A model generated the notes under the pieces. The model was not told the origin of the DNA. It searched no databases and saw nothing but the letters and a program-made list of their open reading frames with translations. A stretch of 64,000 nt of DNA from Labyrinthula sp. Ha (taxonomy: Eukaryota; Sar; Bigyra; Labyrinthulida; Labyrinthulaceae), in assembly GCA_015227615.1 (NCBI GenBank), contig JAALGZ010000086.1:1-64000 (forward strand). Reading direction: 5' to 3'. Positions 10,640-22,891 of this stretch are shown here, in pieces. Numbering within the stretch: position 1 is the stretch's first letter; every line of letters starts with the position of its first letter. The position numbers and the translations under genes are program-made.

Positions 10640-12262
10640 ATGCTGAAACCCGAAGTTGAGATAAAAGAGAAAGAAGAGAAAGGAGAGGACCTCCCTTCCT
10701 CATCTGCTGAATCCGAAGGACAACAAACTCCAGGAATGATATCTTCAATCTTTAGTGGAATCAAGAACTATTTTCCGGTACCACAATTGGGACACCAAAA
10801 CTCCTTGGAAAGCACGAATATGACACAAGCTTGGCGAACAACTTTAATTAAGAACTTGATTACAGGAGATGAAGAAATTGTTCTAAGAAATGATGAAGTT
10901 AATAATAAAACAGAGCTTGAGATAAACCCATATAATACAATAATTTTTGTTCTAGTTGTAATTAAGCACGAAAATAAGTATTGCACAACTGAAGAAGTCG
11001 GTGGATGGCATTTACCAGCTGGTCCTATGCTTTACGGTGAAACTGTTGAAACAGCTGCAAAAAGAATAGCTATGCATGAAGCTAATTTAGACATAGAAGT
11101 GGAAAGTTTTTTTCGGTTTGAATATAACTATAGTAGAACTGAGATCAGATTCAGGTGTGTGATTACAGCTGTTGCAGTAAATCCGCAGGATATAAAAGTA
11201 TTCAAAGAGCAAGGTATTGGTGAACTTAGTACAGATTTGGATGCATTTAAACCTGGTAAAAGTTTAGCTGCTCATTGGTATAATTTTAATGAAGTTCAGC
11301 ATTTGGTAAAGAAAAAGGCAAAATCTGCAGCTAAGAGAAGTTTAATGGCACCAACAAATGTTGGTTATGCTTTTATGACTCCGCATGAAAATTCGAATAG
11401 ATCAATTTTTTCTAGAAAAAAGAATAAAAAGTTATCCGTTGTTATAAGAAGTGGAAATGTTTCCGTTATTTCAGATGCGTCAAAAGTTTCTAGAAGAACA
11501 AAGTATACAAAATTATCAAAATTTTCAAGAAATTCAAATCTTTCAAAAGCTTCAAAACAAGAGAGAAAGTTAAGATATATGCGAAATCAGGAGATGTATA
11601 AATTGTTCAAGTGCTTTGAAGGAAATCCAGTTCGAACTTTTTCTCCTGATTTATTTCTTGGTGTTGAAGGTCAAGCAACACAAAATAAAAACGTCTCAAG
11701 TTTAATTTTTCGGGTTCAGCTTGTTATAAAAACAAAATCCACAAATAAGTTTTTAATCCTGCAGCATAGTGCTACTGAAGGTGGTGTTTTTAAGCATGGA
11801 CATCGGCGATATTTTTCACTACCTTCTGACTCAATGAAGATTGTGTTACCTTTTTTTGATTTGGCTAATGATTTGCTTTTGGATTATATAAATTTACTGG
11901 AAATAAAGAAGATTAAAAGAAGCAAAGATAATCAAGAACCCTTTGGAGAATTAGTTGGAATTTGTGGTGTAAAACATATTGCTCCATCAACCGCAAGTTT
12001 ACGAGCAAAGGGACAATTGTGTTTCACTTATTTAGCTGAAGTCGAAGATCGAGCAGAAAAAGTTGTTGTAAAGAAAAGGTGGAAATGGTTAACCCTACAA
12101 GAACTGGTCATGTCATATGAGAAAGAGAAATCAAAACTTAAAGTACAAGAAGAAGCTATTGCAGTAGAAACTATGGATATATTAGCACATATTGAAGGTG
12201 GGCTTGTTGCACCACTGTATTTCCTCGTTCCTGAAGGAGCGGATTATTCAGTGAACAGATAA
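10640..12262 (+). CDS. protein with two Nudix-like domains, catalytic box degenerate
   Basis: 540 residues, starting at the ATG at 10640. The N-terminal 80 residues are low-complexity (Glu/Lys then Ser-rich). A Nudix fold follows (about 85-245). Its box, starting at G128, reads GPMLYGETVETAAKRIAMHE. It keeps the first Gly, the Glu at +6 and the Arg at +14, but the REUxEE core that binds the metal is reduced to RIAMHE with one acidic residue. Hydrolysis of nucleoside diphosphate compounds is therefore doubtful; ligand sensing is an inference. A basic Ser/Lys-rich linker (about 250-325) is followed by a second segment (about 352-510) with a similar order of strands (FLILQHS, YFSLPSDS, LCFTYLAEV, WKWLTLQEL) and no box. 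That second domain is a weaker call. An AATAAA at 12296-12301, 34 bases after the stop, could serve polyadenylation. Confidence 0.7.
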   Translation: MLKPEVEIKEKEEKGEDLPSSSAESEGQQTPGMISSIFSGIKNYFPVPQLGHQNSLESTNMTQAWRTTLIKNLITGDEEIVLRNDEVNNKTELEINPYNTIIFVLVVIKHENKYCTTEEVGGWHLPAGPMLYGETVETAAKRIAMHEANLDIEVESFFRFEYNYSRTEIRFRCVITAVAVNPQDIKVFKEQGIGELSTDLDAFKPGKSLAAHWYNFNEVQHLVKKKAKSAAKRSLMAPTNVGYAFMTPHENSNRSIFSRKKNKKLSVVIRSGNVSVISDASKVSRRTKYTKLSKFSRNSNLSKASKQERKLRYMRNQEMYKLFKCFEGNPVRTFSPDLFLGVEGQATQNKNVSSLIFRVQLVIKTKSTNKFLILQHSATEGGVFKHGHRRYFSLPSDSMKIVLPFFDLANDLLLDYINLLEIKKIKRSKDNQEPFGELVGICGVKHIAPSTASLRAKGQLCFTYLAEVEDRAEKVVVKKRWKWLTLQELVMSYEKEKSKLKVQEEAIAVETMDILAHIEGGLVAPLYFLVPEGADYSVNR

Positions 12263-15200
12263 TATAAGAATTTATATTGTTTTGTTTACACCCAAAATAA
12301 ATTACTATTTTTATTGCCATCTCTATTGGGTGCATTCTCTTTACTACGTTTCTGAAGTAAATCCCTTTCGTAAGCCAGGTCATTTGAACTTCTGGAAAAT
12401 TTACCAAGCAGCTACTATTTTTTCTTCTCCGAACTGCAAGTATTTAGGTTGAAAGGTACCAAAACTGCATCTAAAGTGCTAACCATCACGGCGATATGGA
12501 TAACCAAGTCACTTAACATCATTTGCATTCGGCTTAGTTGGAACTTCAATGACCTGTAGAACTGCATAGTTCTAAGCTAAAGTGTTTTTCTTCCAGGAAT
12601 AGGTTTGTTTAAGGATCGTTCTTAACTAATTTAATGTTGCCAATTTGACATCATACCCATGAACCAAAAATACTACTAAGAATGGTAAGCTTAGCTAGGA
12701 GCTGGTTGAAACTGCTATGATTAGAGAAGAAAACCCTTTGTGTTCTGTGCATGTAACGTATACACCCTACATTAAGACATTCCTAGACTAGAGGTTCATG
12801 AGGTGCTTCTCCAGTAATGCTTTATGTTACAGTGTTGCAATAGAGATTTTCTATTGACTCAAAATCACATATGGCTTAATTCAATGAATAGTACATATTA
12901 GAGTCTATGAGAGCTTAACTGTTTTGCTTAAAGGTTAGCAGCGCTGAATAAGAAACTTGATAGATGTGTAGAACTCTAAGAGGATTCATGTATGACCTGT
13001 GTTTGGTTATTTGAGCGTTGTCTCAACTTGTCATTAAATACAACTATTCTTGAGTATGCTTTGGATTACGCAAGGACAGCCCTGATCCGATAAGAATTAA
13101 ATGACCATCATTGAATCTGCTCCCTATTGCTTAGCCTAACATACATATACTTCAAAATACTTATTTTATTCTTTATTAAGTGTATATATATACAGGATCT
13201 ACATTTAAAATCTATTATTTAGAATGAAAAGTGAGAGTTACATCAAGATTAGAATGTTTAACTTAATACCCCTGGAGCAACCATACCTATATTAGCTTAA
13301 TACTAGATCCCCAAAAGCTTTGTTGTAAAGATAATTTTTGTCATTGTCGTGACAAATAGTTTTATTTTGAAATGGAAAAAGCCCTTTCCTAAGCCTGAAA
13401 TATAAGATATCAATATGAGCTGTGCATATATAAGAAATAAGCTGGAATGCAGATTTATATCAATATTTTCCACGTTAGGCTCCATACATTGATATGAACT
13501 TGGCTAGAGGTTTAGAATTATATTTTAAAACAAGGGAAATATCATCTCATTAAGTCAAAATTCTCCATAGATCTACATTTCAAAGATGAAGGCATATAAT
13601 ATGGCAAAAGAGTCAACCAGGGAGGTTTCTATATTTTGTTTAACCCGCATTGAGAATAAGGTAGTACCAATAGTTCATGGTACAAAATAATATTATCAAA
13701 TGACACTGTAGTAGTTCTATACACGCTTAGTTATTGATCGTACAGGGTTTGGGGATATGCCTGTGTACTGAATATATATAGCTAGAACACTTGGAGCATA
13801 TAAATAGACTGTAACGTACCAGACAGAATATATGAACAAGAAGTTAGAAATATAGAATAGGATAGTGAGATAAATAGAAAGCAAACACAACCTTGAATAC
13901 TTGCAAAATCAGGAACAAGTGAATACAGCAGCAAAGAAAAGAATTCACAAATTAAGTAAAACTTGGTTCCTACAGCTGTTCACATTTAATTAGCAAGACT
14001 TGGTTCCTAAATACTTTTTGCGCTTCTTTCATACAGCCTGTCTGTCCGGGGAGAGATTATTACCTGCATTTTCTTTGCCAAGTATTCTAAACAAAACCGA
14101 AACTCTTCACACTTATTAATGTCTGCCTGTTCGTTTAGTACTGGCTTTGATAGAATCCCCAGAAACAGCGGATGAATCAAATTGAAAATAAATTTTTAAG
14201 AACGTAAGAGCAAAGCATAATCTTATTTTTAGTGCAAAGGACAGTTCTACATGGAAGGAGATCTACAGAACATAAGAACATTAAGTATATTTAGAAAAAG
14301 AATTTTAAATTCCACGTGTTTGGATTAGTCAGCTAAGAGTTCGGTATTAGAGAACACTTAATGGAAAGTTTTTTCATTTTAACATTGCACAAGTTTCTGA
14401 AGACCTACTTGTGGTCGTAGTGTCGTTTCTACATATATATATCTTGTTCTTAGTGGTGAAGAAAAAGCACATTCTTCAACAGGGTAATGCCCTTCATCGG
14501 AGGCTACAATATATAATATTCAGCTGTTGAAGATAGTAAGCTAGCTTTATATTTTCAATTTTGAAATGCATGATAGTTCTATGGAATAAAAACATGTCAA
14601 CGTAATCTTCCTTAATTCTAGTTTAGTTATTTCTTGTGATAGATATTAGTTTTCAAGGATATTGCTTCAAAATGACAGGCAAATATGACACAGTAAGAAC
14701 TTAGTTTAGCATATTTTCCAAAATTCTGCTGGTATTCTTAATTGTAGCAGTTATTTTGGTTCAACATGAATCTAATGAAACCTGTAAAGGATATGACTTG
14801 AGATGGTGAGCTACATTGGAGCCTGATAGTTCTGTTTGAGTTTGGAACTATATTTCTTTAAATATGGTAAAAACAGTTTATTATCCTAACTAACCGACAT
14901 CAGGGGCTGGGCTTTTCCGCCGTGCAATCTTCTGAATAGAATATGATATCATCGCACGACTTAGCGTAGCTAGCTAAGCTTCATTTAACCACATTGAGGT
15001 AGATCAGGAATATCTTGTGGTTATTTTCATGACAGTTGCTTGTTAGTTTATGAAACCTGACCTCTTTATCTAAGGAGGCATAAACTTTGAACTTGGTGAA
15101 GCCCGCAACGTAAAGTTTAAGTCCCTTGAAGCCTAAGAAAAAATTGTTTTCCAAATGATCTATGCAGGGAGAAAAATAGTTTTCTCTTAAGAAGCAACCT

Positions 15201-16881
15201 AGAGTGCTGTTTAATATTATTTGAAACATAACTACAACATTCTAGATCTAAATCATTTAAATTGTTGCGATTTTTTCGTGGCAGTACTATCGTTATTGAA
15301 TACTAACAGGACGATCTGCTAGATATGCTTTATTTGACGCTCACACTGAAGTAGAATGGCTCGTACATATTTTGCTTTCATTAATTACCTTAAACTGAGG
15401 TTCTTTTTCATTTATGCTGCTTCATCGGCTTGCATTAACAGTTGAGTATTTATTTTACTTCAGTTGAACTAAATTATTTTCTAAGGTTTTAATTGCCTTG
15501 AACAATGCTTCATTTGACCTTTCTCGATAGGCTCGCTTCTTACTCGGTATTATTTTCTACCTAGAAGAAACTCAGGCTGGGTTTTTTGATATTTTGGAAA
15601 TCTTGTTGCTACATACGTAACTACGAATTTACATTAATGCCGTTGCTACTGTTCTACGATATAAGTGCTTCTCTACCAAATGTAGCTAACGCCGGGTTAT
15701 TACCCAACATGCTGAAAACAAGTGTAACCTCTCAAACGTCAAGTATTGTTCTCATCATGAAGAGCAAATTCTTAACCTGTAGAGTGCCACTTAGGACAAC
15801 TGTTTCCAGATAATTCTTAAATTGCAATGTCTCAATCATTCTAATGCGTGCAAGTCAATTAAATTAATGGAAAATCAGGTGACTTGTAGTATTACTGAAT
15901 ATGAATAAGAAATTTAGGATTTTAACCCTAATCTAATGATTCTAATTTTGTTTAACTGATTATTGACAATCACTCAAAATAGTGAAGGAAGAACTAGTAA
16001 GAAAACTATGGTGAAACAATAGTTAGCGTAATCAAAATAAATACCTAGGGGGACCTTTTCTTCCTTATCAAGCTCTCCAGTGCCATTATTCTTGAAATTA
16101 TTTCCCATATACATAACCTGCTCAACTATAGCTTGAATTTATTCTTTTGTCCCATATATTTCATCTTCTGGTACAACTATACAGTCTATTTCATGGAAAA
16201 CAAATAAATTCTTATCCTAAACAAAAAACCTAGTTTCTTTATAAGCAAACTAGTCAGCTAACGCAATCTAATACTGGATATAACATTCTTATAAGTTATT
16301 ATTAGCCAATTGAACTTTATATTCAATATATTTCCTAATTTATTTTATCTTTTCCAATATTGTTTTCTTATCTTCTGACTAGAATATATTTTTGTAACCC
16401 CTATTATAAATTGGATGGTGAGAAAATGTTAATTCAAGGGCACGTGTCATAATCGTTCATAATTCCCATATAGACTCCGGGCAGCAATTATATCGGTAAT
16501 TTAGTCATAAAATGTATATCTACCAGTAAGAATATATTTTGAACAGTATATATATCGTATGTTAATTTATAATTAGATCTGGTAGATTAACATTAATTTG
16601 TTACTGATATAAAGAAAAGTATTGAGCATGAATCCCGGGAAAGGTTCTTATTCCCGGAATAATACTGTGTACACAAATTGTTGGTCATTGTAATCTTCAA
16701 GTATCGGAAACTCAGACGCATAAACCGCGAACATAAATTGACGGATCAGAACAAAATTGTTCGTATACAACGTTTTAAGAACAGTGTTTGAGATAGAACA
16801 TCTAATAAAAGAGTTTCTAGAGTAGTAGTTTTTGAAGTTAGGATCAAAGTTTTGTTTCTGTGTTGTAAGTTTGTTTTTTTG
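12263..16881. other. intergenic DNA, no gene supported
   Basis: About 4.6 kb of AT-rich sequence. Open frames of 60-90 codons occur but none shows domains, biased composition or a relative. A short direct repeat, ACTTGGTTCCTA, lies near 13963 and 13997. A minus-strand frame over 15950-16560 looks protein-like when stops are ignored, but its stop density is close to chance. Nothing else was recognised. Confidence 0.55.
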
Positions 16882-17490
16882 ATGAAGTTTGATTGGGAAA
16901 AAGATTGGGTATTTAAACAACCTGAAGATATGACACTTGAGGAATTAAGCTTTCTCTCTGGTGAAGTAGATGAAAAAATATTTCTTCCAACACAAGAAAA
17001 GAAAAAGTTAAAACTGGAAAATAAAGTTGATACAGAAACCCAAAAAAGAAAAACATCATATGAAGTGTTTTGTAAATACGCAACACGTTTTGACAGTTAT
17101 TTTCAAAGTGAAATATTAGGTGAGAATTGTTACAAAGATTGGGTTTCTACACGTAAGAAGAAACCTAAACAACCTGAGTTATCATTTCGAAAAGCTTTGA
17201 TTGCTCATGCAGGTGGGAAAGATGGAAGAAAACCATTTCCTGAAAAAATTGAAAAGATAATTCTTGAACAAATTCGCACTCCACAAATTTGGCCATGTTT
17301 TAAAAATAGTGCAGATAAGAAGGTATTAAATATTGGATGTAAGAGATTTAGAGGAAGCGGATATCATGAAACAAGAGAACGAAAGAAAGATGGATTAAAA
17401 CAGAGTTTTGTTAGACCTAAAGATCCTGATAATTTAGTTGAGCAAATTGATAATTTATTTGATATTTTGCAAAAAGAAGGTGAATTTTAA
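16882..17490 (+). CDS. orphan conserved-core protein, copy A
   Basis: 202 residues from the ATG at 16882; the same frame opens slightly earlier but without an ATG. I do not recognise the family. The N-terminal 55 residues are acidic then lysine-rich. The core, about residues 57-165, holds TSYEVFCKYA, a W-x-x-x-R-K element, KQPELSFRKALIAH, GKDGRKPF, QIWPCF and KKVLNIGCK. These blocks are almost identical in copy B at 17642-18298, while the rest of the two proteins does not align. The tail is short and mixed-charge. The core is basic with two conserved Cys and two Trp, which would suit nucleic-acid binding, but that is inference only. No signal peptide or membrane segment is seen. The gene runs tail-to-tail with copy B, 151 bp between stops. 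Confidence 0.75.
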   Translation: MKFDWEKDWVFKQPEDMTLEELSFLSGEVDEKIFLPTQEKKKLKLENKVDTETQKRKTSYEVFCKYATRFDSYFQSEILGENCYKDWVSTRKKKPKQPELSFRKALIAHAGGKDGRKPFPEKIEKIILEQIRTPQIWPCFKNSADKKVLNIGCKRFRGSGYHETRERKKDGLKQSFVRPKDPDNLVEQIDNLFDILQKEGEF

Positions 17491-17641
17491 GAATTTATGT
17501 GTATTTTTTTGAATAGTTTTTTGACCTTAAGATTTATTTTCAATATGATCATATTTTATTTATATTTTTTCTATGGTTTACAAAACAAAGAAACTATTTT
17601 TTCACAACACAAATGATACAAAAGAAACTTTGTTATACAAA

Positions 17642-18298
17642 CTACAAATTTACATTTTCTGGAAATAAAGGACAAGTTAAGTCTGGACTAAAACTATATT
17701 CTATGAAAAAGTCATTGTCATAAGATACTTCTGGATTAAACAAAAGTTCATCTTCTATTTTTATTTTCTTCTCTGTTGGTTCAGAACCAATACTTCCTGC
17801 AACACTATCAAAACTTGTTTGATTTTCTTTATAGAATAAGTAGTTCAACATATTCATTTCTTCTTCAGTTTCTCTTTTTCTTTTTGTTATTTTCTTATTT
17901 GAAGTATTTTTTCCTTCGTGAAATCCAAGAGATTTAAAAGTTTTGCAACCAATATTCAATACTTTTTTATTTTTACTTCCTTCAAAACAAGGCCAAATTT
18001 GTGTCTTTCGAACTTCAGATAAAATGATACTTTCCAAAGTTCTTGTAAAAGGTTTTCTTCCATCTTTTCCTCTTGTATGCGCAATTAAAGCTTTCCTGAA
18101 AGATAACTCAGGTTGTTTTAAAACTCTTTTTCTTGTTCTAATCCACGTATTAAAGCATAACTTTGTCAAAATATCTGATCGTCCAGTGTTTGGATTTATT
18201 GGAGCGAACGCACAAAATACGTCATATGAAGTTATAAAAGTTTTTCTTGTTAAACTTCTTAGTTTTGATACTTCATATTCATTTAACTCTTTATTCAT
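17642..18298 (-). CDS. orphan conserved-core protein, copy B
   Basis: 218 residues, single exon, facing copy A. The core occupies about 23-130: TSYDVFCAFA, W-x-R-T-R-K, KQPELSFRKALIAH, GKDGRKPF, QIWPCF and KKVLNIGCK. Differences from copy A in the best block are largely synonymous (for example CGA against AGG for Arg, TCA against TCT for Ser), so the protein, not the DNA, is being conserved. After the core come a basic cluster (KKITKRKRE, about 135-143) that could be a nuclear localisation signal, and an acidic, Phe-rich tail ending in DLTCPLFPENVNL that resembles an activation domain. A transcription-factor-like role is possible but unproven. The family name is unknown to me. Confidence 0.75.
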   Translation of the reverse strand: MNKELNEYEVSKLRSLTRKTFITSYDVFCAFAPINPNTGRSDILTKLCFNTWIRTRKRVLKQPELSFRKALIAHTRGKDGRKPFTRTLESIILSEVRKTQIWPCFEGSKNKKVLNIGCKTFKSLGFHEGKNTSNKKITKRKRETEEEMNMLNYLFYKENQTSFDSVAGSIGSEPTEKKIKIEDELLFNPEVSYDNDFFIEYSFSPDLTCPLFPENVNL

Positions 18299-18338
18299 AT
18301 TTCTTTATTTTTATTTTATTGATTTATATTTTATTTAA

Positions 18339-18990
18339 TGAGAAGTTATTTTTTATTCTCTCCTGATGGGATGTTTTATTTTTGATGGGACTTGCTAGGA
18401 GGGAGAATCAATAGCCGATAGTTGGTTTAAATATTGTGTTCCAATTTTTGTTTCGTAAACTGTATATTCTTCTTAAATATTATTCGATAAATAATATTGT
18501 ATGTTAATTTTGATTGGTTTATGTCTGTTTGGATTACAAGCTATGAAATGTGACTCTACTTACATACACATTATCGTGAATAAAGCTATCATATATGTGG
18601 TGATTATCGTAGTTAACCACAATCTACTGACATTCTTATATATAGAAATGCCATATTTACTTGCGCCAAATTCTCCTCAAACAAAACAATAATAATATAG
18701 AATTACCAGGAATATATGTTTCGTGGCTAGTTTGATGGATAAAAGAAAGGTCACAGCCAGAAGAAAACATGAATATATGGTTCCAGCTATGTTATTTCCA
18801 TCACCACCGGGAGTATATAAAATATTTGGTATGATATCTCCTCGGTGTTTGAGTTGATACTTAATAGAATATACTTAGAGTAGAGGAAAAATAGTTTAAG
18901 AATATGATTGCGTGAGTATAAAGAACAAAGCAGACTCATCTTCTGCTAAGGGTTACTTTAATATGCCACTGGGAAAATAACTCGAAACTA
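18339..18990. other. intergenic DNA before LINE 1, no gene seen
   Basis: About 650 bp between copy B and the first recognisable LINE coding sequence. It may include the 5' untranslated part of the LINE, but no boundary or target duplication could be fixed. Confidence 0.4.
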
Positions 18991-21900
18991 TTTCTGAAAT
19001 TCTTGTTTTTTCAGGAAATGATGAAATTGGAAACAATGAAAATGTTTTGTGTAGCGACAACACTCATGGAAGTGAAACAAAATCACCAGTCAATGAGGCT
19101 CAAGATTCCAGAGCTATTTCGATTGTCTCTGTGAATGTTGACCGTATCACCTCCTACAAGCTTAGGTCTATCGAGAAATATGCCCTAATTACAAATACAA
19201 AGCCCTTGCAATAGAGGGAGTAGACAGCAAAGCAGCAAAATATCCTGAAAGATAGAGCTTCTCTAAACTAAAATTGTTTATTACAGATACTTCTAAATAC
19301 AAACACACAGAAATGAAGAAAGTTAGCATTCTAGCCATATATTTCAACAAAAATATTGACAAAGAACCAGAAAAAGTATTTGATGAAGATAGAATTTTAG
19401 GTGTTAAAACTAAACTTAACTCTAAAAGCTACTATATTATCAACATCTATGCACCAGACGCAGGTAAAACAGCGAAAGAATAAAGCCAATTTCTAACAAG
19501 ATTCCAGAAAGCAATCTCACTGAAAAGGAAAAAGGACCTCTTGATAATCTTAGGCGACTCGAACGCTCAAGTACGACACAAAGAAGTGATAAGCAATGGT
19601 AAATATGGATACACGACAAGAACAAACAGAACGGCAAAATACTTCGGGACTTTCTGGACAAGTACAATCAAGCCATCATCAACTCATACTTCGCTACTGG
19701 TGCAAAGAATACAAATAGTCATGTAATATACTATTAAAAGCACAAAAGTAATCAGAAACGCTCAGAAAGAGATTTCATCATAGCGTGTAAAGGCAGCACC
19801 CCACTATTCCGAAAAATTCGGATAAAAAGAGAATTAGGAGAGAAGATCCACAATAGAACAGAGTTTGATCACCAACCAGTTGAAGCACTAGTCTCACAAA
19901 AGTTCAGGAAATAGTCCAACCAAAACCCAAAGATGCATCAAAACTACAAAGAGTTCTTCAAAATTGATGCAAACCGTTGGAAACTAAACGAAGAAATACG
20001 ACAAGGTTTTGAAGAAGAAATAGCCAAACTCTCACCATCCAACAACCCTGGAAAACAACAAAGACTAAACTTCCAAACGTTCAAGTCAACAATAAAACAA
20101 GCCATTGAAAACTGTATCCCACTGGTGGCACATGAACGACTCTACAGAACATCTTCAGATAGAACAGAAACTTTGTTTGAAATAAGAAGAAGACAATGGA
20201 GAACTCTAACTGAAAATGAATCTAAAATACTAAAAAAAGATGATAAGAAAAAGTACCTTGAATGACTGCAAAGTCTGGTTGAACCTTCAAGTAAGAAGAA
20301 TAGATACAGCTATGGCAAAGAATGATATCCATGAAGCTTTCAAACAAGCGGAAAGGATAGTAGGGAAAAAGTGGAAACCTCAACACACCATTACCATGAA
20401 GGATGGCAGGTTCCGAAACGATAAAAACAAGTAAAAGTATTCCAAGAACATCTTGAGCTCACTCAAAGAAACATCGAAGAAAACATCGTGTATACTGACG
20501 TGGATATTCCTGAAGCAAAGGCTAAAGATGTCAATACATCTCCCCGAACTTCAAGAAACAGCGAAAACATTAAAAATTATAAAGCACCTTGACCTGATGG
20601 AATCACGAACGAAGTTCTAAAGAATAACAAAATGATAATAAAGTACCTGCAACAACATACGGAAGAACTTTTCCTTGACCCAAGGGGCTAGAACAAAAGC
20701 GAATTTATCTCTCTTTCAGCCGGAAGCATCATATTCCTATACATAAAGGGAAACCATCAACTTCCTTCCAACTATAGACCGATATCCTTGCTTAACACTT
20801 CTTACAAGCTAATCACTAAGATAATAAACAACAGACTAAAGAATACCCTGGAAAGAACACTAGGAAGGTATCAGTTTGGATTTCAAGAAAACACGTGAAC
20901 TAGACAAAAAATCCAACTTTTGTTGAACCACTGTAAACTTGGTCAGATAGAGAACTCGGAAATACTTTGTCTGTTTATAGACTTTGAAAAAGCTTTCGAC
21001 TCTTATAAACACCCTTTTCTTGAACTTATCTTTAAAGAGAGAAAAGTTCCTACTAATTTTGTCAATATAATTTTTTATCTATGTAAATATTCTGCAGCTC
21101 AAGTCAAGATAGGAAAACATATAAGCGACAGAGTAGAAATAAACAAAGGTGTATTGCAAGGTGACTCACTAAGCCCCATACTGTTTGTACTTGCATTGGA
21201 CTCTCTACTTCGAAGAATAATAAAGAAAATAAACTTGAACTTTCCAGAAGCAGAATTCTCTTTTAAAAATATTCTTGGATTTGCCGACGACCTTTGTATC
21301 TTGAGCAGAGACAGAAACATCTTGAAACACTTCATTCAATATACAGAAGAATTCTCACAATTGCCTGGCCTAAAGATAAATACACAGAAAACTCAACTCA
21401 TTGGAATGGTTCGAATGATCAAGTTTAGAAAAATTCTCTCAGATAGTGCAATCCGACAAATTGTCAAAAAAACATCTATATCTTTTCTTGCTGAAGATTC
21501 CTATCAAAGGGTACCTTCGTAGGACATAGGATACAATGCCCTGAGCCTGTAGCTGCATTGCTATGAAATAGAAAGGACGCCAAAGCAACTTCTTTGGGTG
21601 AAGAAAATCCATCTACAATAACATCCTTGAAAAAGTTGACTTGGAAATAGAGTTATGAACAATCAAGTGTATCACGGCTTTTTGATATCTTAGAATAGAG
21701 ATAAGGGAAACAGCGGAATCTCTAAACAATCAATATCCAAGAATAAAATCTGCTAAGGAATATCTTTCTTAGTTTCAACCCATACTGAAAAATGGTACTT
21801 TTTTTTCGAGGACTTTGGAGAATATGGTAAAAACCATTGCAGCCTCCAAAATAGAATATGCTATCGAATCATAGAATCGGAAGGGAAATGACATCTGGAA

Positions 21901-22160
21901 AGCTCCTAAGCAACTAGCCTGTCATATCAAATGCACTCTTCCTCAACCTAGTCAAATACAACCACTTGAACATGCAAATAGGAGAAATATTTCGAAAGCA
22001 GGAGATATAGAAATCCTAAACATTATATAAAAACCAGAAAGTATTACTAGAAGATTGTTCAAATAGGAAAGTAGAGATGGAGCTAACCAATACTTCAAGA
22101 GAAATGAAACAATATCTTTTCTCCCATAACTCACTACAGGAGCAGTCTATGATGCTATTT
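18990..22160 (+). mobile_element. decayed APE-type LINE (non-LTR retrotransposon), copy 1
   Basis: Coding remains of a LINE ORF2 in several frames. The endonuclease begins near 19113 (ISIVSVNVDRITSYKL) and continues through IINIYAPDAG (about 19430) and IILGDSNAQVRHKE (about 19540), the apurinic-type nuclease motifs, to a degraded DFII...EFDHQPVEA near 19770-19885. Reverse transcriptase follows: KAP*PDGITNEVL (about 20580), NYRPISLLN (about 20770), FIDFEKAFDS (20970), GVLQGDSLSP (21150) and GFADDLCILS (about 21280), so the catalytic Asp pair is kept. The longest intact piece is 200 codons at 20920-21522. There are frame changes and in-frame stops throughout (for example TGA within KAPGPDG), so it is dead. 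An ORF1 and both ends were not identified; the boundaries are approximate. Confidence 0.85.
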
Positions 22161-22878
22161 GTACGATAGGTACCGTGCCCCCATTATCTACCATCGCAAG
22201 GAGAGAACGAACCATATTCTTCTCAATTTTTCTCCTACCTTGAAATCGCACCCCCTATGTCCCCATCCACACCTATAAGTAACCAACAAGAATAAAACTC
22301 CTTTTCAAAATACATGAACACAGCTCAAGGCGCCTTAACTTACAATCCGTTGTATCTCCCATATGTATTTGAAATAGATTTGGGCTTCTCCAACTTTCTG
22401 GACGGCTAGTTGAAGATGTCGTAACTGGATCTCTTCATACATGGCGACTATCTTATATACTATCAACAAAACAACATAAGCAGAAGAATTTGTGCAGGTC
22501 ATCTCAAATATCATGATAAGTATCTCTTGAACCATTGTTTTGCAATTGGAGCTACATAAGAAGTGCTTCGTGATATTTAAATCCTTTTCATGTATTCTGG
22601 CTTGATTTGTCAGTTTTAATTCAAATTATTCAAAAACTTGGCAAATTCACTATTTAGGGGCAATAAACTGTTATAGCCGAGTTTAATGGGAAAATATTGC
22701 GATAAAACCAATATTGTCCTGAAGCTGGAGTAACTGATTTAGTTCACAGATAGTGGAACTACGATACGGGAAGCTTCCCTAGAGAGCCATGAGCCAATTT
22801 TGATTCCTAAGAGAAGTACAGAGTCAGATTTGCAGATTTAATACCTTACTTCCATTTTTACTGTTCTTACAGATTAAG
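22161..22878. other. LINE 3' flank or intergenic, no gene seen
   Basis: Sequence between the last LINE 1 coding remains and the SINE-like insertion. It may contain the 3' untranslated region of the LINE. No poly-A tail or target duplication for LINE 1 could be placed. Confidence 0.4.
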
Positions 22879-22891
22879 TATATTAAAGTGT
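22879..22891 (+). repeat. target-site duplication, left copy
   Basis: TATATTAAAGTGT, identical over 13 bases to 23114-23126. The two copies bracket the 222-bp SINE-like element exactly. Confidence 0.7.

Noticed and set aside
15950-16560. A minus-strand frame of about 200 codons that reads like protein if TAA/TAG are taken as Gln and TGA as Trp, hinting at an altered code or C-to-T hypermutation.
   Set aside because: The stop density is close to that expected in AT-rich random DNA, other frames look similarly open, and no domain is recognisable. All clear host genes here use TAA, TAG or TGA as normal stops.
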